Below are positions 25,338 through 33,825 of a DNA stretch of 46,423 bases, piece by piece. The translations under genes were made by a program, and so were the position numbers. This DNA comes from Rhodospirillum sp. Lineage in GTDB: Bacteria; Pseudomonadota; Alphaproteobacteria; Rhodospirillales; Rhodospirillaceae. The stretch lies in assembly GCA_021741145.1 (NCBI GenBank), contig JAIOYK010000043.1, positions 1-46,423 on the forward strand, in the 5' to 3' direction. Numbering within the stretch: the first letter of the stretch is position 1; each line of letters opens with the position of its first letter. The notes beneath the pieces were generated by a model, which was given only the letters and a program-made list of their open reading frames with translations, had not been told where the DNA came from and ran no database searches.

Positions 25338-25372
25338 CCTTATCCCTTTTCCCTTTGGATAAGGAGTTTTTT
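25338..25372 (+). terminator. Rho-independent terminator after iolD
   Basis: CCTTATCC (25338-25345) pairs with GGATAAGG (25357-25364) around an 11-nt loop and is followed by AGTTTTTTC. It lies 40 nt after the iolD stop. The rest of the 203-nt gap up to the next gene has only a weak CTGGTT..AACCAG inverted repeat (25455-25486), possibly regulatory. Confidence 0.85.
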
Positions 25373-25501
25373 CAGCCCGTTCACTCCCATTCTCCACAAG
25401 CGGGTCCGTCCCCTCCCCCTATCCCCCCCGGGGTATTTCTGCACAAGGGAAAGGCTGGTTAAGCTGACTGCACAAAGTTCAACCAGCTCTGGTGAGTTCC
25501 C

Positions 25502-26839
25502 ATGTCGTCGGCCACCGACCGTTTCAAGACCCGCCTCGAACAGCTCTCCGCGCGCAATGTCCACATCGGCTTGGTCGATGGCGAGGGCATCTTCCGCCAC
25601 AAAGTGGTCGAAGCCGACAAGGCGGTAAAGCTGGCCGGGGACGGATACCGCTTCTGCGAGGTGGTCTATGCCTGGGATATCGCCGAGAGGACCTATGGCG
25701 GCGGCACCTTCATCGACCGTCCGGCCAGCCTCGACCCCGAGAGCATCCGCGCCTATCCCTTCGCCGCCGACGAGGCACTCTGCATCGCCGACTTCGACTT
25801 GCCTTTCGGCACGCGTTCGCCACGCAATCAGTTGCGTCGACTGTTGGACGAATTGGGGGAATTGGGTTTCGACGCCCACGCCGCCTTCGAGTTCGAGTTT
25901 TTCGTCTTCGACGAAACCCCCGACAGCCTGCGCGCCAAGAATTTCCGCGACCTCGACAGCTTCGCCAAGAACAACCGCACCTACTCTCTGCAAACGGCGG
26001 CGGTGCATGGCGACCTTCTGGCTGGACTCAAGCAGACGATGGCGACCATGGATGTGCACCTGGACGCCATGCACACGGAGCTCGGCCCCGGGTGTCTGGA
26101 AGCGCCGTTGGTCCACGCCAAGGGGATCAAGGCCGCCGATGATGCCGTTCTGTTCAAGAATTTCGCCAAGGCCTATTTCCTGCGCAACGGGTTGATGGCT
26201 GGTTTCATGTCCAAGTGGTCCAACGACTTCCCCGGTCAATCGGGCCATCTGCACCTGTCGCTGACCAACCGCGCCGACGGCGGTCCCACGTTTTACGACG
26301 CCGCCGCGCCGGACGGCCTCAGCCAGACCATGCGCCACTTTATCGGCGGCGTGCTGGCCCTGATGCCGGAGACCCTGGCCCTGTGCAGCCACACGGTGAA
26401 CGCCTACAAGCGGCTGGTGCCGGGGGCCTGGGCACCGACCGCCGCCACCTGGGGCATCCAGAACCGCACCTGCGCCGTCCGTGTGATGAACGACAGTCCG
26501 TCGGTGACCCGGTTGGAATTCCGTGTCCCCTCGGCCGACACCAACCCCTATCTGTCGCTGGCCATGCTGCTGGGCGCCGGGCTGTGGGGCCTGCGCCACG
26601 AGATCGAACCGCCCGCCCCCCGCGAGGATGACTGCTACGCCGCCGAACCCGACCCGACCGCCCGTTTCCCGCGCGATCTGGTCGAGGCCGCCGATCGCCT
26701 GGATGCCAGCACCCCCGCGCGGGAGATCCTTGGCGACACCTTCGTCGACACCTTTGTTCACGCGCGCCGCATGGAAGCGGCGGCCTACGCCGGTCAGATC
26801 ACGGAATGGGAGCTCAAGCGGTACCTGGAAGTCGTCTGA
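25502..26839 (+). CDS. Glutamine synthetase-family ligase (possibly gamma-glutamyl-amine forming)
   Basis: 445 residues, short-type GS/PuuA-like length. An N-terminal beta-grasp region precedes the catalytic domain (from about 110). Metal and substrate residues are visible: FEFEFFVFDE (Glu pair), HTELGPGCLEAPL, SGHLHLSL (the conserved HxHxS of GS), NRTCAVRV and RLEFRVPSADTNPYLSLAML. The adenylylation Tyr loop of housekeeping GlnA is not evident. It leads a cluster with a polyamine-type importer and an amidase, so it most likely ligates glutamate to an imported amine, as PuuA does with putrescine. The substrate is inferred from context only. Confidence 0.88.
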   Translation: MSSATDRFKTRLEQLSARNVHIGLVDGEGIFRHKVVEADKAVKLAGDGYRFCEVVYAWDIAERTYGGGTFIDRPASLDPESIRAYPFAADEALCIADFDLPFGTRSPRNQLRRLLDELGELGFDAHAAFEFEFFVFDETPDSLRAKNFRDLDSFAKNNRTYSLQTAAVHGDLLAGLKQTMATMDVHLDAMHTELGPGCLEAPLVHAKGIKAADDAVLFKNFAKAYFLRNGLMAGFMSKWSNDFPGQSGHLHLSLTNRADGGPTFYDAAAPDGLSQTMRHFIGGVLALMPETLALCSHTVNAYKRLVPGAWAPTAATWGIQNRTCAVRVMNDSPSVTRLEFRVPSADTNPYLSLAMLLGAGLWGLRHEIEPPAPREDDCYAAEPDPTARFPRDLVEAADRLDASTPAREILGDTFVDTFVHARRMEAAAYAGQITEWELKRYLEVV

Positions 26840-26964
26840 TCACATTACGCGACCGACTCAGTTCGAGTCGGCGGGAGGAAAGGCGAACCGCGGGACAGAC
26901 GCGGACGCCCTGTGAAGCATCCTTGGCCACCATGTTTACCACACCGTCACGGGAGAGAGTTTCG

Positions 26965-28137
26965 ATGACCAAAGAGATCAAGACGCCAAACCGCCTGGGT
27001 CCGAACCCAATGATTGGGCAGGGCCTCAGCCGCCGCGACCTTCTCAAGAGCGCCGGAGCCGTCGCCGCCCTGGGCGCCGGTCTCGCCACCGGTCTGGTAC
27101 CGGCCCGCGCCAAGGCCGCCAGCAGCCTGAATTTCATGTGCTGGGAAGGCTATAACGGCGCCGACATCATCGTCCCCTTCGAGAAGGCCAACGACTGCAC
27201 CGTGTCGTTTGATCTGATCGCCGACAGCCCGGGCGGCTTCGCCAAGCTGGCGGCTGGCGGCTATCGCGATTTCGACGTGGTCGCCACGGACAGCCCCTGG
27301 GTTGCCCGCATGGGTCCCGCCGACCTGTGCGACTTCATCGACCAGGGCGAATTCCAGGCCGAGTACGACAGCTTCTACGACCAGTTCAAGGCCCCGTTCA
27401 CGCCGCTGGAGTACGAGGGCAAGGCCACCGGCCTGCCGACCCGCTGGGGTTGGGTCGGCCCGACCGTCAACACCAAGTTCGACAAACTCGAGACCTGGTC
27501 CAGCTACGCGCCCTGCTTTGATCCGGCCTACAAGGACAAGATTTGCGTGCTCGATTGGGGTGACTGGCCAATCATGCCGATGGCCCTTTATGCGGGCATC
27601 AACCCCTACAAGGAGCTCGACAAGGCCGAGTTGGAGGAAATCCGCAAGGTTCTGCGGGCCCTGTTCAAGAATACCCGGGCGGTCGTCGGTGACCTTTCGG
27701 TCGCCCAGAAGGGCCTGCTCGACGGATCCTTCCGTGCCCTGATCGGCGGCGGCACCTATTGCACATCGGCCCTGCGCAAGGACGGCCACAAGGAGATCAT
27801 GTCGATCGTCCCCGAGCCCAAGAACGGCCTGAACCAAGGCATCATCTGGATGGAAGCCGCTGGTCTGATCAAGGGCAGCGACAACCTGGATTTGGCCAAG
27901 AAGCTGGTGAAGCGCCTGGTGTCGCCCGAGGTCGCCGTCAATTTGGCCTGGACCGAGGCCACCTGCAACCTGGTGCCCAGCAAGGCCGCCGAGGACCTGT
28001 TCTCGGCCGAGCAGAAAGACGTGCTGCAGATGGACTACATGTGGCACGCCTGGGACAACAGCCAGTTCCACGATGTCGCCCCCAACATCGACGAGATGCT
28101 GGAAATCTGGCAGCAGGAGCTGGCCGCCGCCCGCTAA
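26965..28137 (+). CDS. Periplasmic binding protein of a polyamine-type ABC importer, Tat-exported
   Basis: 390 residues from the ATG at 26965, preferred because GGGAGAGAG lies upstream; the frame is open 159 nt further back without a ribosome site. The N-terminus carries a twin-arginine signal (LSRRDLLKSAG, then a hydrophobic stretch to about residue 52). The mature protein begins LNFMCWEGYNG, the start of the PotD/PotF-type fold for spermidine/putrescine binding proteins. Tat export is less usual than Sec for this family but common in alphaproteobacteria. It is followed by the matching ATPase and two permeases. Confidence 0.92.
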   Translation: MTKEIKTPNRLGPNPMIGQGLSRRDLLKSAGAVAALGAGLATGLVPARAKAASSLNFMCWEGYNGADIIVPFEKANDCTVSFDLIADSPGGFAKLAAGGYRDFDVVATDSPWVARMGPADLCDFIDQGEFQAEYDSFYDQFKAPFTPLEYEGKATGLPTRWGWVGPTVNTKFDKLETWSSYAPCFDPAYKDKICVLDWGDWPIMPMALYAGINPYKELDKAELEEIRKVLRALFKNTRAVVGDLSVAQKGLLDGSFRALIGGGTYCTSALRKDGHKEIMSIVPEPKNGLNQGIIWMEAAGLIKGSDNLDLAKKLVKRLVSPEVAVNLAWTEATCNLVPSKAAEDLFSAEQKDVLQMDYMWHAWDNSQFHDVAPNIDEMLEIWQQELAAAR

Positions 28138-28158
28138 AGCGGGCCACGACGCCCTCCG

Positions 28159-28203
28159 GGTTGGCCGCCCCCCAGACCAGCCACCCCGGAACCTCGGCCA
28201 ATC
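28159..28203 (+). other. Inverted repeat after the polyamine-type binding-protein gene
   Basis: GGTTGGCCG (28159-28167) can pair with CGGCCAATC (28195-28203) with one G-U pair around a 27-nt loop, 21 nt after the stop. It is weaker than the hairpins after the other two binding-protein genes but sits in the same place. Confidence 0.4.
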
Positions 28204-28235
28204 CCTCTCCCCATCGCCAATGAAGGGCAGACCCG

Positions 28236-29366
28236 GTGTCCCACCCCATCATCGAAGCCGCCGCCATCGATAAGTTCTACCAATCCTATCAGGCGCTCCA
28301 CGGCGTCTCGCTGACCGTCGCCCCCGGCGAGTTCCTGGCCCTGGTCGGCCCCTCGGGCTGCGGCAAGACCTCGTTGCTGAAGATTCTCGCGGGCTTCGAG
28401 GATCCGACCAGCGGCGACCTCATGATCGAGGGCAAGCACATGGTCGGTGTCCCGCCCAGTCAGCGGCCGACCCGCATGGTGTTCCAGAAGCTGGCCCTGT
28501 TCCCCCACAAGACGGTGGCCGAGAACATCGGCTTTCCGCTGAAGCTGGCGAAGGTCGCGCACGGTGAGATCGACCGCCGGGTGCGCGAGATGCTGAGCCT
28601 GATGCACCTCAAGGAAAGCTACATGAACCGCCTGCCCGCCCAGTTGTCGGGCGGAGAGCAACAGCGCGTGGCCCTGGCCCGCTCGATGATTTCCAAGCCC
28701 AGCGTGCTGCTGCTGGACGAACCGCTGAGCGCCCTCGACGCCAAGCTCAAGAAATCCCTGCAGGCCGAGTTGAAGCGCCTCCACCGCAACCTCGGCACCA
28801 GCTTCGTGCACGTCACCCACGATCTGGAAGAGGCGATGATGCTGGCGGACCGCATTTGTGTGATGCGCGCGGGCCATATGCTGCAGGTGGGCACCCCGGA
28901 GGACATCTATTACCGTCCCGCCACCACCTTCGTCGCGGGCTTCATCGGTGAAACCAACCTGCTGCCGGTGATGGTCGCGGCTCATGGTGGCCAAGGGAGT
29001 AAAAAATGGCGCTTCGCCTCGCCATCGATTGCCTGCGCCGATCCGGTTGTCGACCGGACCCAGTCCGCCCCCACCGTGGTGGACGGCGATGCCCTGATGA
29101 TGCTGCGGCCCGAAATGATCCACCTGCTGCCCGAGGGGACGCCAGACATGCCCTGCGCGATGACCGGCATCGTCGACGAGTATTTCGTCAAGGGCGCCTC
29201 GATCCAATACCGGGTCTCGGTCGAGGGTTTGGCCGCGCCGGTGATCCTGGAGGTTCCCGGAACCCTGCGCCGCCCCGCCGACGTGGGCGAGCCGGTGCGC
29301 CTGGGCTTCCGACGACTCGACGCCTACCTGCTGCCCGCCGATCCGCATGCGGGAGTCGCGGCATGA
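28236..29366 (+). CDS. Polyamine-type ABC transporter ATP-binding protein (PotA family)
   Basis: 376 residues from a GTG at 28236 with GAAGGG about 10 nt upstream. It has Walker A GPSGCGKTS (38-46), signature LSGGEQQRVALARSM (about 135-149), Walker B LLLDEPLSALDAKLK, H-loop VHVTHDLEEAM and a C-terminal TOBE-like regulatory domain (about 285-370). It drives uptake through the two permeases downstream. Its stop overlaps the first permease start (ATGA), showing translational coupling. Confidence 0.95.
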   Translation: MSHPIIEAAAIDKFYQSYQALHGVSLTVAPGEFLALVGPSGCGKTSLLKILAGFEDPTSGDLMIEGKHMVGVPPSQRPTRMVFQKLALFPHKTVAENIGFPLKLAKVAHGEIDRRVREMLSLMHLKESYMNRLPAQLSGGEQQRVALARSMISKPSVLLLDEPLSALDAKLKKSLQAELKRLHRNLGTSFVHVTHDLEEAMMLADRICVMRAGHMLQVGTPEDIYYRPATTFVAGFIGETNLLPVMVAAHGGQGSKKWRFASPSIACADPVVDRTQSAPTVVDGDALMMLRPEMIHLLPEGTPDMPCAMTGIVDEYFVKGASIQYRVSVEGLAAPVILEVPGTLRRPADVGEPVRLGFRRLDAYLLPADPHAGVAA

Positions 29367-30253
29367 AGCGCCTTCGGAAATCCTGGCGCGATCCGGCGCT
29401 GATCCTGGCGGTCGCCCCGGCGGGACTCCTGATGACAGCCTTCTTCGTCGTTCCCCTGGTGATGACCGCCCTGCTCAGTTTTCAAGGTACCAAATATTAC
29501 CGCCTGGTCTGGACCTGGAACCTGGACGTCTGGAGCGACGTGTTCAGCCAGGCCCACTATTGGACGATCATGGGCCGCACGGTGTGGATGTCGGGTCTCT
29601 GCGTGGCCCTCTGCGTGATCCTCGGCCTACCCATCGCCTATGCCATGGCGACACGGCTGAAAAGTCTTGAAAACCACATCACCATCCTGATCGTCTTCGC
29701 CTTTCTGACCGATGCGGTGCTGAAGACCTTCGGCTGGGTGTTGTTCCTGGATCGGACGGGCGTATTCAATGGGATGTTGACGCTGGTCGGCTTTCCGCCG
29801 GGCGCCACCGACCTGCTGTTTGGCCCCGGCGCCACCATGATCGGCATGGTCTACAACCTGCTGCCTTACACCATCTTCACCATCTACCTGTCGATGGTCC
29901 GCATCGACCGCGACCTGATCCTGGCCGCCTATGACGCCGGTGCCAGCAAGACCCGCACCTTTTTCGAGGTGACCCTGCCCTTGGCCCGCCCCGGAATTTA
30001 CGCGGGCGCCATCCTGGTTTTCGTGCTCAGCCTGGGGGTGTTCCTGGAACCCAAGGTGATGGGCGGCGGCACTTCGCCGATGGCCGCCGAGCTGATCCGC
30101 CAAAGCTTCGAAACCCGCGTCAACTGGCCGCTGGGCGCGGCCCTGACACTGGTCGTCATCGGTATCGGCATGGTGTCCCTGGGCCTCGCCGCCCTGGTCG
30201 TGCGCAACCGCCTTCAAGGACAGGACCTTCAGGGACAGGGGGGCCAAGTCTGA
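29363..30253 (+). CDS. Polyamine-type ABC transporter permease 1 (PotB family)
   Basis: 296 residues from the ATG at 29363, which overlaps the ATPase stop; an open frame extends upstream but only inside the ATPase gene. About six membrane helices start near residue 15 (LILAVAPAGLLMTAFFVVPL). The EAA-loop for ATPase contact is AAYDAGASKTRTFFEVTLPL (about 192-211). Its stop overlaps the next permease start by one base. It forms half of a heterodimeric channel. Confidence 0.94.
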   Translation: MKRLRKSWRDPALILAVAPAGLLMTAFFVVPLVMTALLSFQGTKYYRLVWTWNLDVWSDVFSQAHYWTIMGRTVWMSGLCVALCVILGLPIAYAMATRLKSLENHITILIVFAFLTDAVLKTFGWVLFLDRTGVFNGMLTLVGFPPGATDLLFGPGATMIGMVYNLLPYTIFTIYLSMVRIDRDLILAAYDAGASKTRTFFEVTLPLARPGIYAGAILVFVLSLGVFLEPKVMGGGTSPMAAELIRQSFETRVNWPLGAALTLVVIGIGMVSLGLAALVVRNRLQGQDLQGQGGQV

Positions 30254-31092
30254 TGGACCACCGTACGGAATCGCGTATCGCCGACGTCATCCTCTACGGC
30301 TCCGTCGCCGCCATGTTGGTGTTCTTCTATATTCCCATCCTGACCCTGGTGGCCTTCTCCTTCACCGACAGCCGGTTTCTGTCCTTTCCCATCGAGGACT
30401 TTTCCCTCCGCTGGTACGGAGCCTTGTTCGAAAACCGCGACTTCCTCCCGGCGCTGGGCAACTCGGCGCTGGTCGCGGCGGTCAGCACCCTGTTGTCCAC
30501 CATCCTGGGCACCGCCGCGGCCCTGGCCTGGATGCGCTTCCGCTTCCGGTTCCAACGGGTCTTCCAGGCGGTCACCTTCGCGCCGCTGTTGTTTCCCCAG
30601 CTTTTGTTGGGCGTGGTGATGCTCCTGTGGTTCTCGGTTCTGGGCAACTGGCTGGACTTCTCGCCGGGTCTGGTCACCGTGATCCTGGGCCATGGCGTCT
30701 ATATCATCCCCTTCACCCTTGTGATCGTGGCGGTGCAGATCCACGGGTTCGACGACACCCTGGAGGACGCCGCCCGCGACGCGGGCGCCACCCGCTGGCA
30801 GGTGTTTCGCGAGATCACCCTGCCGCTGCTGTGGCCTGGCATCGTCTCGGCGGCGGTTTTCGCCTTCCTGCTCTCCTGGGGCAACTTCTACATCTCCTAC
30901 AGCCTGTCCGGGACCGCGCGCACCCTGCCCACCTTCGTGTTCAGTGGCATCGCCGTGGGCAGTTCACCGATCTATCCGGCCCTGGCCACCCTGACCTTCG
31001 TGCCCGCCCTGTTGTTGGTGGTGGCCGCCGATGGCTTCCGCCGCCACGCGGCCAAGCGCAATCGCATGGTGCTGCACACGGAGGAGAATTGA
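30253..31092 (+). CDS. Polyamine-type ABC transporter permease 2 (PotC family)
   Basis: 279 residues with about six membrane helices (first near residue 16, AAMLVFFYIPILTLVAFSF). The EAA-loop reads DAARDAGATRWQVFREITLP (about 174-193). It pairs with the upstream PotB-like permease. Start and stop codons each overlap the neighbouring genes by one base, so the ATPase, both permeases and the amidase form one coupled translation unit. Confidence 0.94.
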   Translation: MDHRTESRIADVILYGSVAAMLVFFYIPILTLVAFSFTDSRFLSFPIEDFSLRWYGALFENRDFLPALGNSALVAAVSTLLSTILGTAAALAWMRFRFRFQRVFQAVTFAPLLFPQLLLGVVMLLWFSVLGNWLDFSPGLVTVILGHGVYIIPFTLVIVAVQIHGFDDTLEDAARDAGATRWQVFREITLPLLWPGIVSAAVFAFLLSWGNFYISYSLSGTARTLPTFVFSGIAVGSSPIYPALATLTFVPALLLVVAADGFRRHAAKRNRMVLHTEEN

Positions 31093-32492
31093 TGGCCTTC
31101 GAGAGCGCGGTCGATCTGGCCGCCGCCATCGCCTCGGGCGTGATCTCGCCGGTGGAAGCGGTCACCGCCGCCCTTGAGCGCATCGCCACCGTGACCGCCT
31201 CCCTCGACATGACCGTGGGTGACCTGTCGGAAGAGGCGCTGCGGGACGCGCGCGGGGCCGAGGCAGCCATCAGCGGTGGCCAAACGCTGGGGCCGCTGCA
31301 CGGGGTGCCCATCGCCATCAAGGACTTCACCCCGACCAAGGGGCACCTCACCACCCGGGGCTCCTGGGCCACCGGGGACTGGCGCCCCGAAGCCGATCCG
31401 GTGATCATCCAGCGGCTGAAGGCGGCGGGCGCGATCATCGTCGCCAAGACCACGACACCCGAATTCGCCCATTCCAGTTTCACCGACAGTCCACGCTGGG
31501 GCGTCACCCGCAACCCGTGGAATCCGGAGCGCACGCCGGGTGGCAGCTCGGGCGGCTCGGCGGCCATCGTCGCCAGCGGGTGCCTGCCGCTGGCCGAGGG
31601 CACCGACATGGCCGGCTCGATCCGCATCCCGGCGGCGCTGTCGGGCGTGGTGGGGTTCAAGCCCAGCCTGGGCCGCATCCCCATGGACATCCTGCCGACC
31701 AGTTTCGACAGCATGGCGCACTTCGGCCCCCTGGCCCGGACGGTGGACGATGCCGCCCTGTTCCTGAAGGTGACCAGCGGCCCGCATCCGTCGGACATCC
31801 TCTCGCAACGCCTGCCCACACCCCTGTCCTTGCCGATCCCCGGCGACATGCGGGGCAAGCGGCTGGCCCTGTCGGTGGACCTGGGCTATTACGACGTGCA
31901 CCCCGACATCGCCCGGCGGGTGCGCGAGGCCGCCGACGTCCTGCGCCACCAGGGCGCCCAGGTGGACGAGATCCCGCTGTCCTGGACCCGTCGTCTGAAC
32001 GACACCGCCATGACGCTCTGGGCCGTCGCCTTGGCCGCCGCCTTCGGCGAGGCCCGCGACCGGATCCGCGACCGCATGGATCCCGCATTGGTGACATTCA
32101 TGGACGGCGTCGAAACCCTGGGAGCCATCGATTACAAACGGCTCGAGGGCATCCGCGCGGTCCTCTGGACCGAGTTGACCGGTCTGTTCCTGACCTACGA
32201 CGCCCTGCTTTGCCCCACCTGCGCCCAGCCCGCGCCGCCCGTCGAGGCCCGGGATTCCGAGTTCATGGGTGACACTCCGGAGGGGCGCTTCGCTGGCCTT
32301 GACATGACCTGCATGTTCAATCTTGTCGGGCAATGCCCGGCGATTAGCGTTCCCTGCGGCCTGACGTCCACCGAACGCCTGCCGGTGGGGTTGCAGATCA
32401 TTGGCCCGCGCTTCGCCGACGCGGGCGTGCTCACCATCGCCCGGGCCGTGGAACGGGAGATCACCCTTCCCAAGCCGCCCCTGTTTGCCTAA
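31092..32492 (+). CDS. Amidase signature family amidohydrolase
   Basis: 466 residues from the ATG at 31092 (AGGAGAATTG directly upstream). It carries the Ser-cisSer-Lys triad of the amidase signature family: Lys in VPIAIKDFTPTKG (about 77), cis-Ser in the glycine/serine-rich GGSSGGSAAIVASG (about 150-163) and nucleophile Ser in EGTDMAGSIRIPAA (about 170-180). Such enzymes hydrolyse C-N amide bonds. Being the last gene of the importer operon, it probably acts on the imported compound or on the gamma-glutamyl amide made by the upstream ligase. It is longer than a typical nicotinamidase and unlike GatA in context. Confidence 0.92.
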   Translation: MAFESAVDLAAAIASGVISPVEAVTAALERIATVTASLDMTVGDLSEEALRDARGAEAAISGGQTLGPLHGVPIAIKDFTPTKGHLTTRGSWATGDWRPEADPVIIQRLKAAGAIIVAKTTTPEFAHSSFTDSPRWGVTRNPWNPERTPGGSSGGSAAIVASGCLPLAEGTDMAGSIRIPAALSGVVGFKPSLGRIPMDILPTSFDSMAHFGPLARTVDDAALFLKVTSGPHPSDILSQRLPTPLSLPIPGDMRGKRLALSVDLGYYDVHPDIARRVREAADVLRHQGAQVDEIPLSWTRRLNDTAMTLWAVALAAAFGEARDRIRDRMDPALVTFMDGVETLGAIDYKRLEGIRAVLWTELTGLFLTYDALLCPTCAQPAPPVEARDSEFMGDTPEGRFAGLDMTCMFNLVGQCPAISVPCGLTSTERLPVGLQIIGPRFADAGVLTIARAVEREITLPKPPLFA

Positions 32493-32513
32493 ACCGACGG
32501 ACAATCACCGCCC

Positions 32514-33320
32514 TTACGGGAACTGGTCCTTCACACCCAGCAGGAACAGCGAGAACAGTTCCCCTTGCGAGGAAATGTTCAGCTTACGATAGATGTTCTT
32601 CCGATGGACCTTCACCGTTCCGTGGCTGATCGCCAGATTGGCGGCGATGGACAGCGTGGAATGCCCCTTCAGGACGAGGCCGGTGATTTCCGCCTCGCGC
32701 GGGGTCAGCGGGCCGAAACCGGACAGGCTTTCGGCGATGCTGGTTTGAACCGGAGCCTTCTCGGTGTCGGTGCTTTGCCGCATCCAGTGTTGCGTCGACA
32801 GCGCGCGGGTGAGGGGCGCGACATCGGCCAGGGTCTGAATTTCACCGCGTCGAAACCGCGGGTTGCCGACGGACCGGGTCAGGGACAGCACGGCGGTGAC
32901 GCCACCAGCCGCGGGAAAGACAAACCCGACCTCGTCCTGAATCCGCGTCGACGCGTAATGCTGGCGAAAATAGGCGCTTTTCTTGAACTGATCGGGCGCC
33001 AGATCCTGCATCACCAGGAAGGAGGCCGGATGAGGATTCTGCGTGGCCTCGAAAAACGGGTCCAGCAGATAGGGTCCCTTCAGGTAGTTGTCGACGATAA
33101 TACCCGATATGGACGGACCGACGTCATGGTACAGGCTCAACGGTTTGGCCCGCCCCCGGTAGCCGAAGATCATGGTCATGTCGAACGGCACCAGATCATT
33201 CAGAAGCAGACATAACGCTTCCATGAAGGGGGGAGTCCCAATGGCCTCCACCACCGTCGCCAGCCTGGCATTCCAATACTGTAAGCTTCGACTGATACGC
33301 GCCATTCCTGCTTCCGCCAT
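32514..33320 (-). CDS. LuxR-type helix-turn-helix transcriptional regulator
   Basis: 268 residues from the ATG at 33320; the open frame runs to a TTG at 33389 and another ATG lies at 33305, and no ribosome site is good enough to decide. The C-terminal 65 residues are a GerE/LuxR HTH (LTPREAEITGLVLKGHS, GTVKVHRKNIYRKL). The N-terminal about 180 residues are not clearly an acyl-homoserine-lactone domain; they contain YFRQHYASTRIQDEVGF, resembling solo LuxR regulators. It is convergent with the amidase and is the only regulator near the ligase-importer-amidase cluster, so it may sense the imported compound. Confidence 0.85.
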   Translation of the reverse strand: MAEAGMARISRSLQYWNARLATVVEAIGTPPFMEALCLLLNDLVPFDMTMIFGYRGRAKPLSLYHDVGPSISGIIVDNYLKGPYLLDPFFEATQNPHPASFLVMQDLAPDQFKKSAYFRQHYASTRIQDEVGFVFPAAGGVTAVLSLTRSVGNPRFRRGEIQTLADVAPLTRALSTQHWMRQSTDTEKAPVQTSIAESLSGFGPLTPREAEITGLVLKGHSTLSIAANLAISHGTVKVHRKNIYRKLNISSQGELFSLFLLGVKDQFP

Positions 33321-33588
33321 GCCAAGGGACAAACGGAGTATAGCGGCTTCACGGCGACCGGTGAAAGGATGGCGTTCCCCGTCGACCAAGACCCGTCCGT
33401 CATGACGGCATCCCCTCCTCCGATAGGCTGGCTCGTCACCAACGGCGCCGACGCCCGGGTGATCTTCGACCGCCTCACCCCCCGCGACAGGCAGCGCGTA
33501 GCATGGCCAAACCCACCGTGGTCAACGAGATCCCCGGCCCCGGGTCGAAGGATCCGGAGGATTGGCACCCAACCCTGACCGACGCCTA
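33321..33588. other. Region with no supported gene upstream of the LuxR-type regulator
   Basis: This holds the presumed promoter of the LuxR-type gene. Short open frames on both strands (for example a 28-codon ATG frame at 33503-33589) have no ribosome site or recognisable similarity. A decayed gene fragment is possible but not shown. Confidence 0.3.
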
Positions 33589-33700
33589 GAGCGGAATGAG
33601 GAAGAGTGTCAGCGGTTTTCCGTCTCATTCCTCTCCAACTATATGATTTAATTCATGTTTATGAAGTCAGGTCGAATCGACCTGATTTCATAAACATGAA
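33589..33700. repeat. Composite two-hairpin intergenic repeat, copy 1
   Basis: First hairpin: GAG-C-GGAATGAG (33589-33600) pairs with CTCATTCC-T-CTC (33624-33635); its loop contains GGAAGAGTG and CGGTTTTCCG. A conserved linker with ATATGATT (33641-33648) follows. Second hairpin: two 24-nt arms (33652-33675 and 33677-33700) match at 23 of 24 positions around a single base, starting TTCATGTTTATGAA. Copy 2 at 46248-46370 has the same order, loop and linker. It resembles abundant small palindromic elements of alphaproteobacterial genomes. Confidence 0.85.
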
Positions 33701-33721
33701 CTGGGGCCGGGGATGAGAGCC

Positions 33722-33756
33722 CGAAAAACGCCCGCCATCCGATCAGGATGGCGGGC
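33722..33756 (-). terminator. Rho-independent terminator after the flavin monooxygenase gene
   Basis: On the minus strand a perfect 11-bp stem (33730-33740 with 33746-33756, GCCCGCCATCC with GGATGGCGGGC) and 5-nt loop are followed by GTTTTTCG. It lies 70 nt after the monooxygenase stop and ends the long minus-strand operon that begins near 44832. Confidence 0.9.
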
Positions 33757-33825
33757 GCACTTGGGTCCGGGGACGGAATTTGGCCGAGACTGGTCCCGAC
33801 CTCGGGGCAGGCCCAGCGCCCTGCG

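Noticed and set aside
33503-33589. A 28-codon frame (MAKPTVVNEIPGPGSKD..) before the first repeat
   Set aside because: No ribosome site and no similarity I can name; it may be a gene remnant but nothing shows it.
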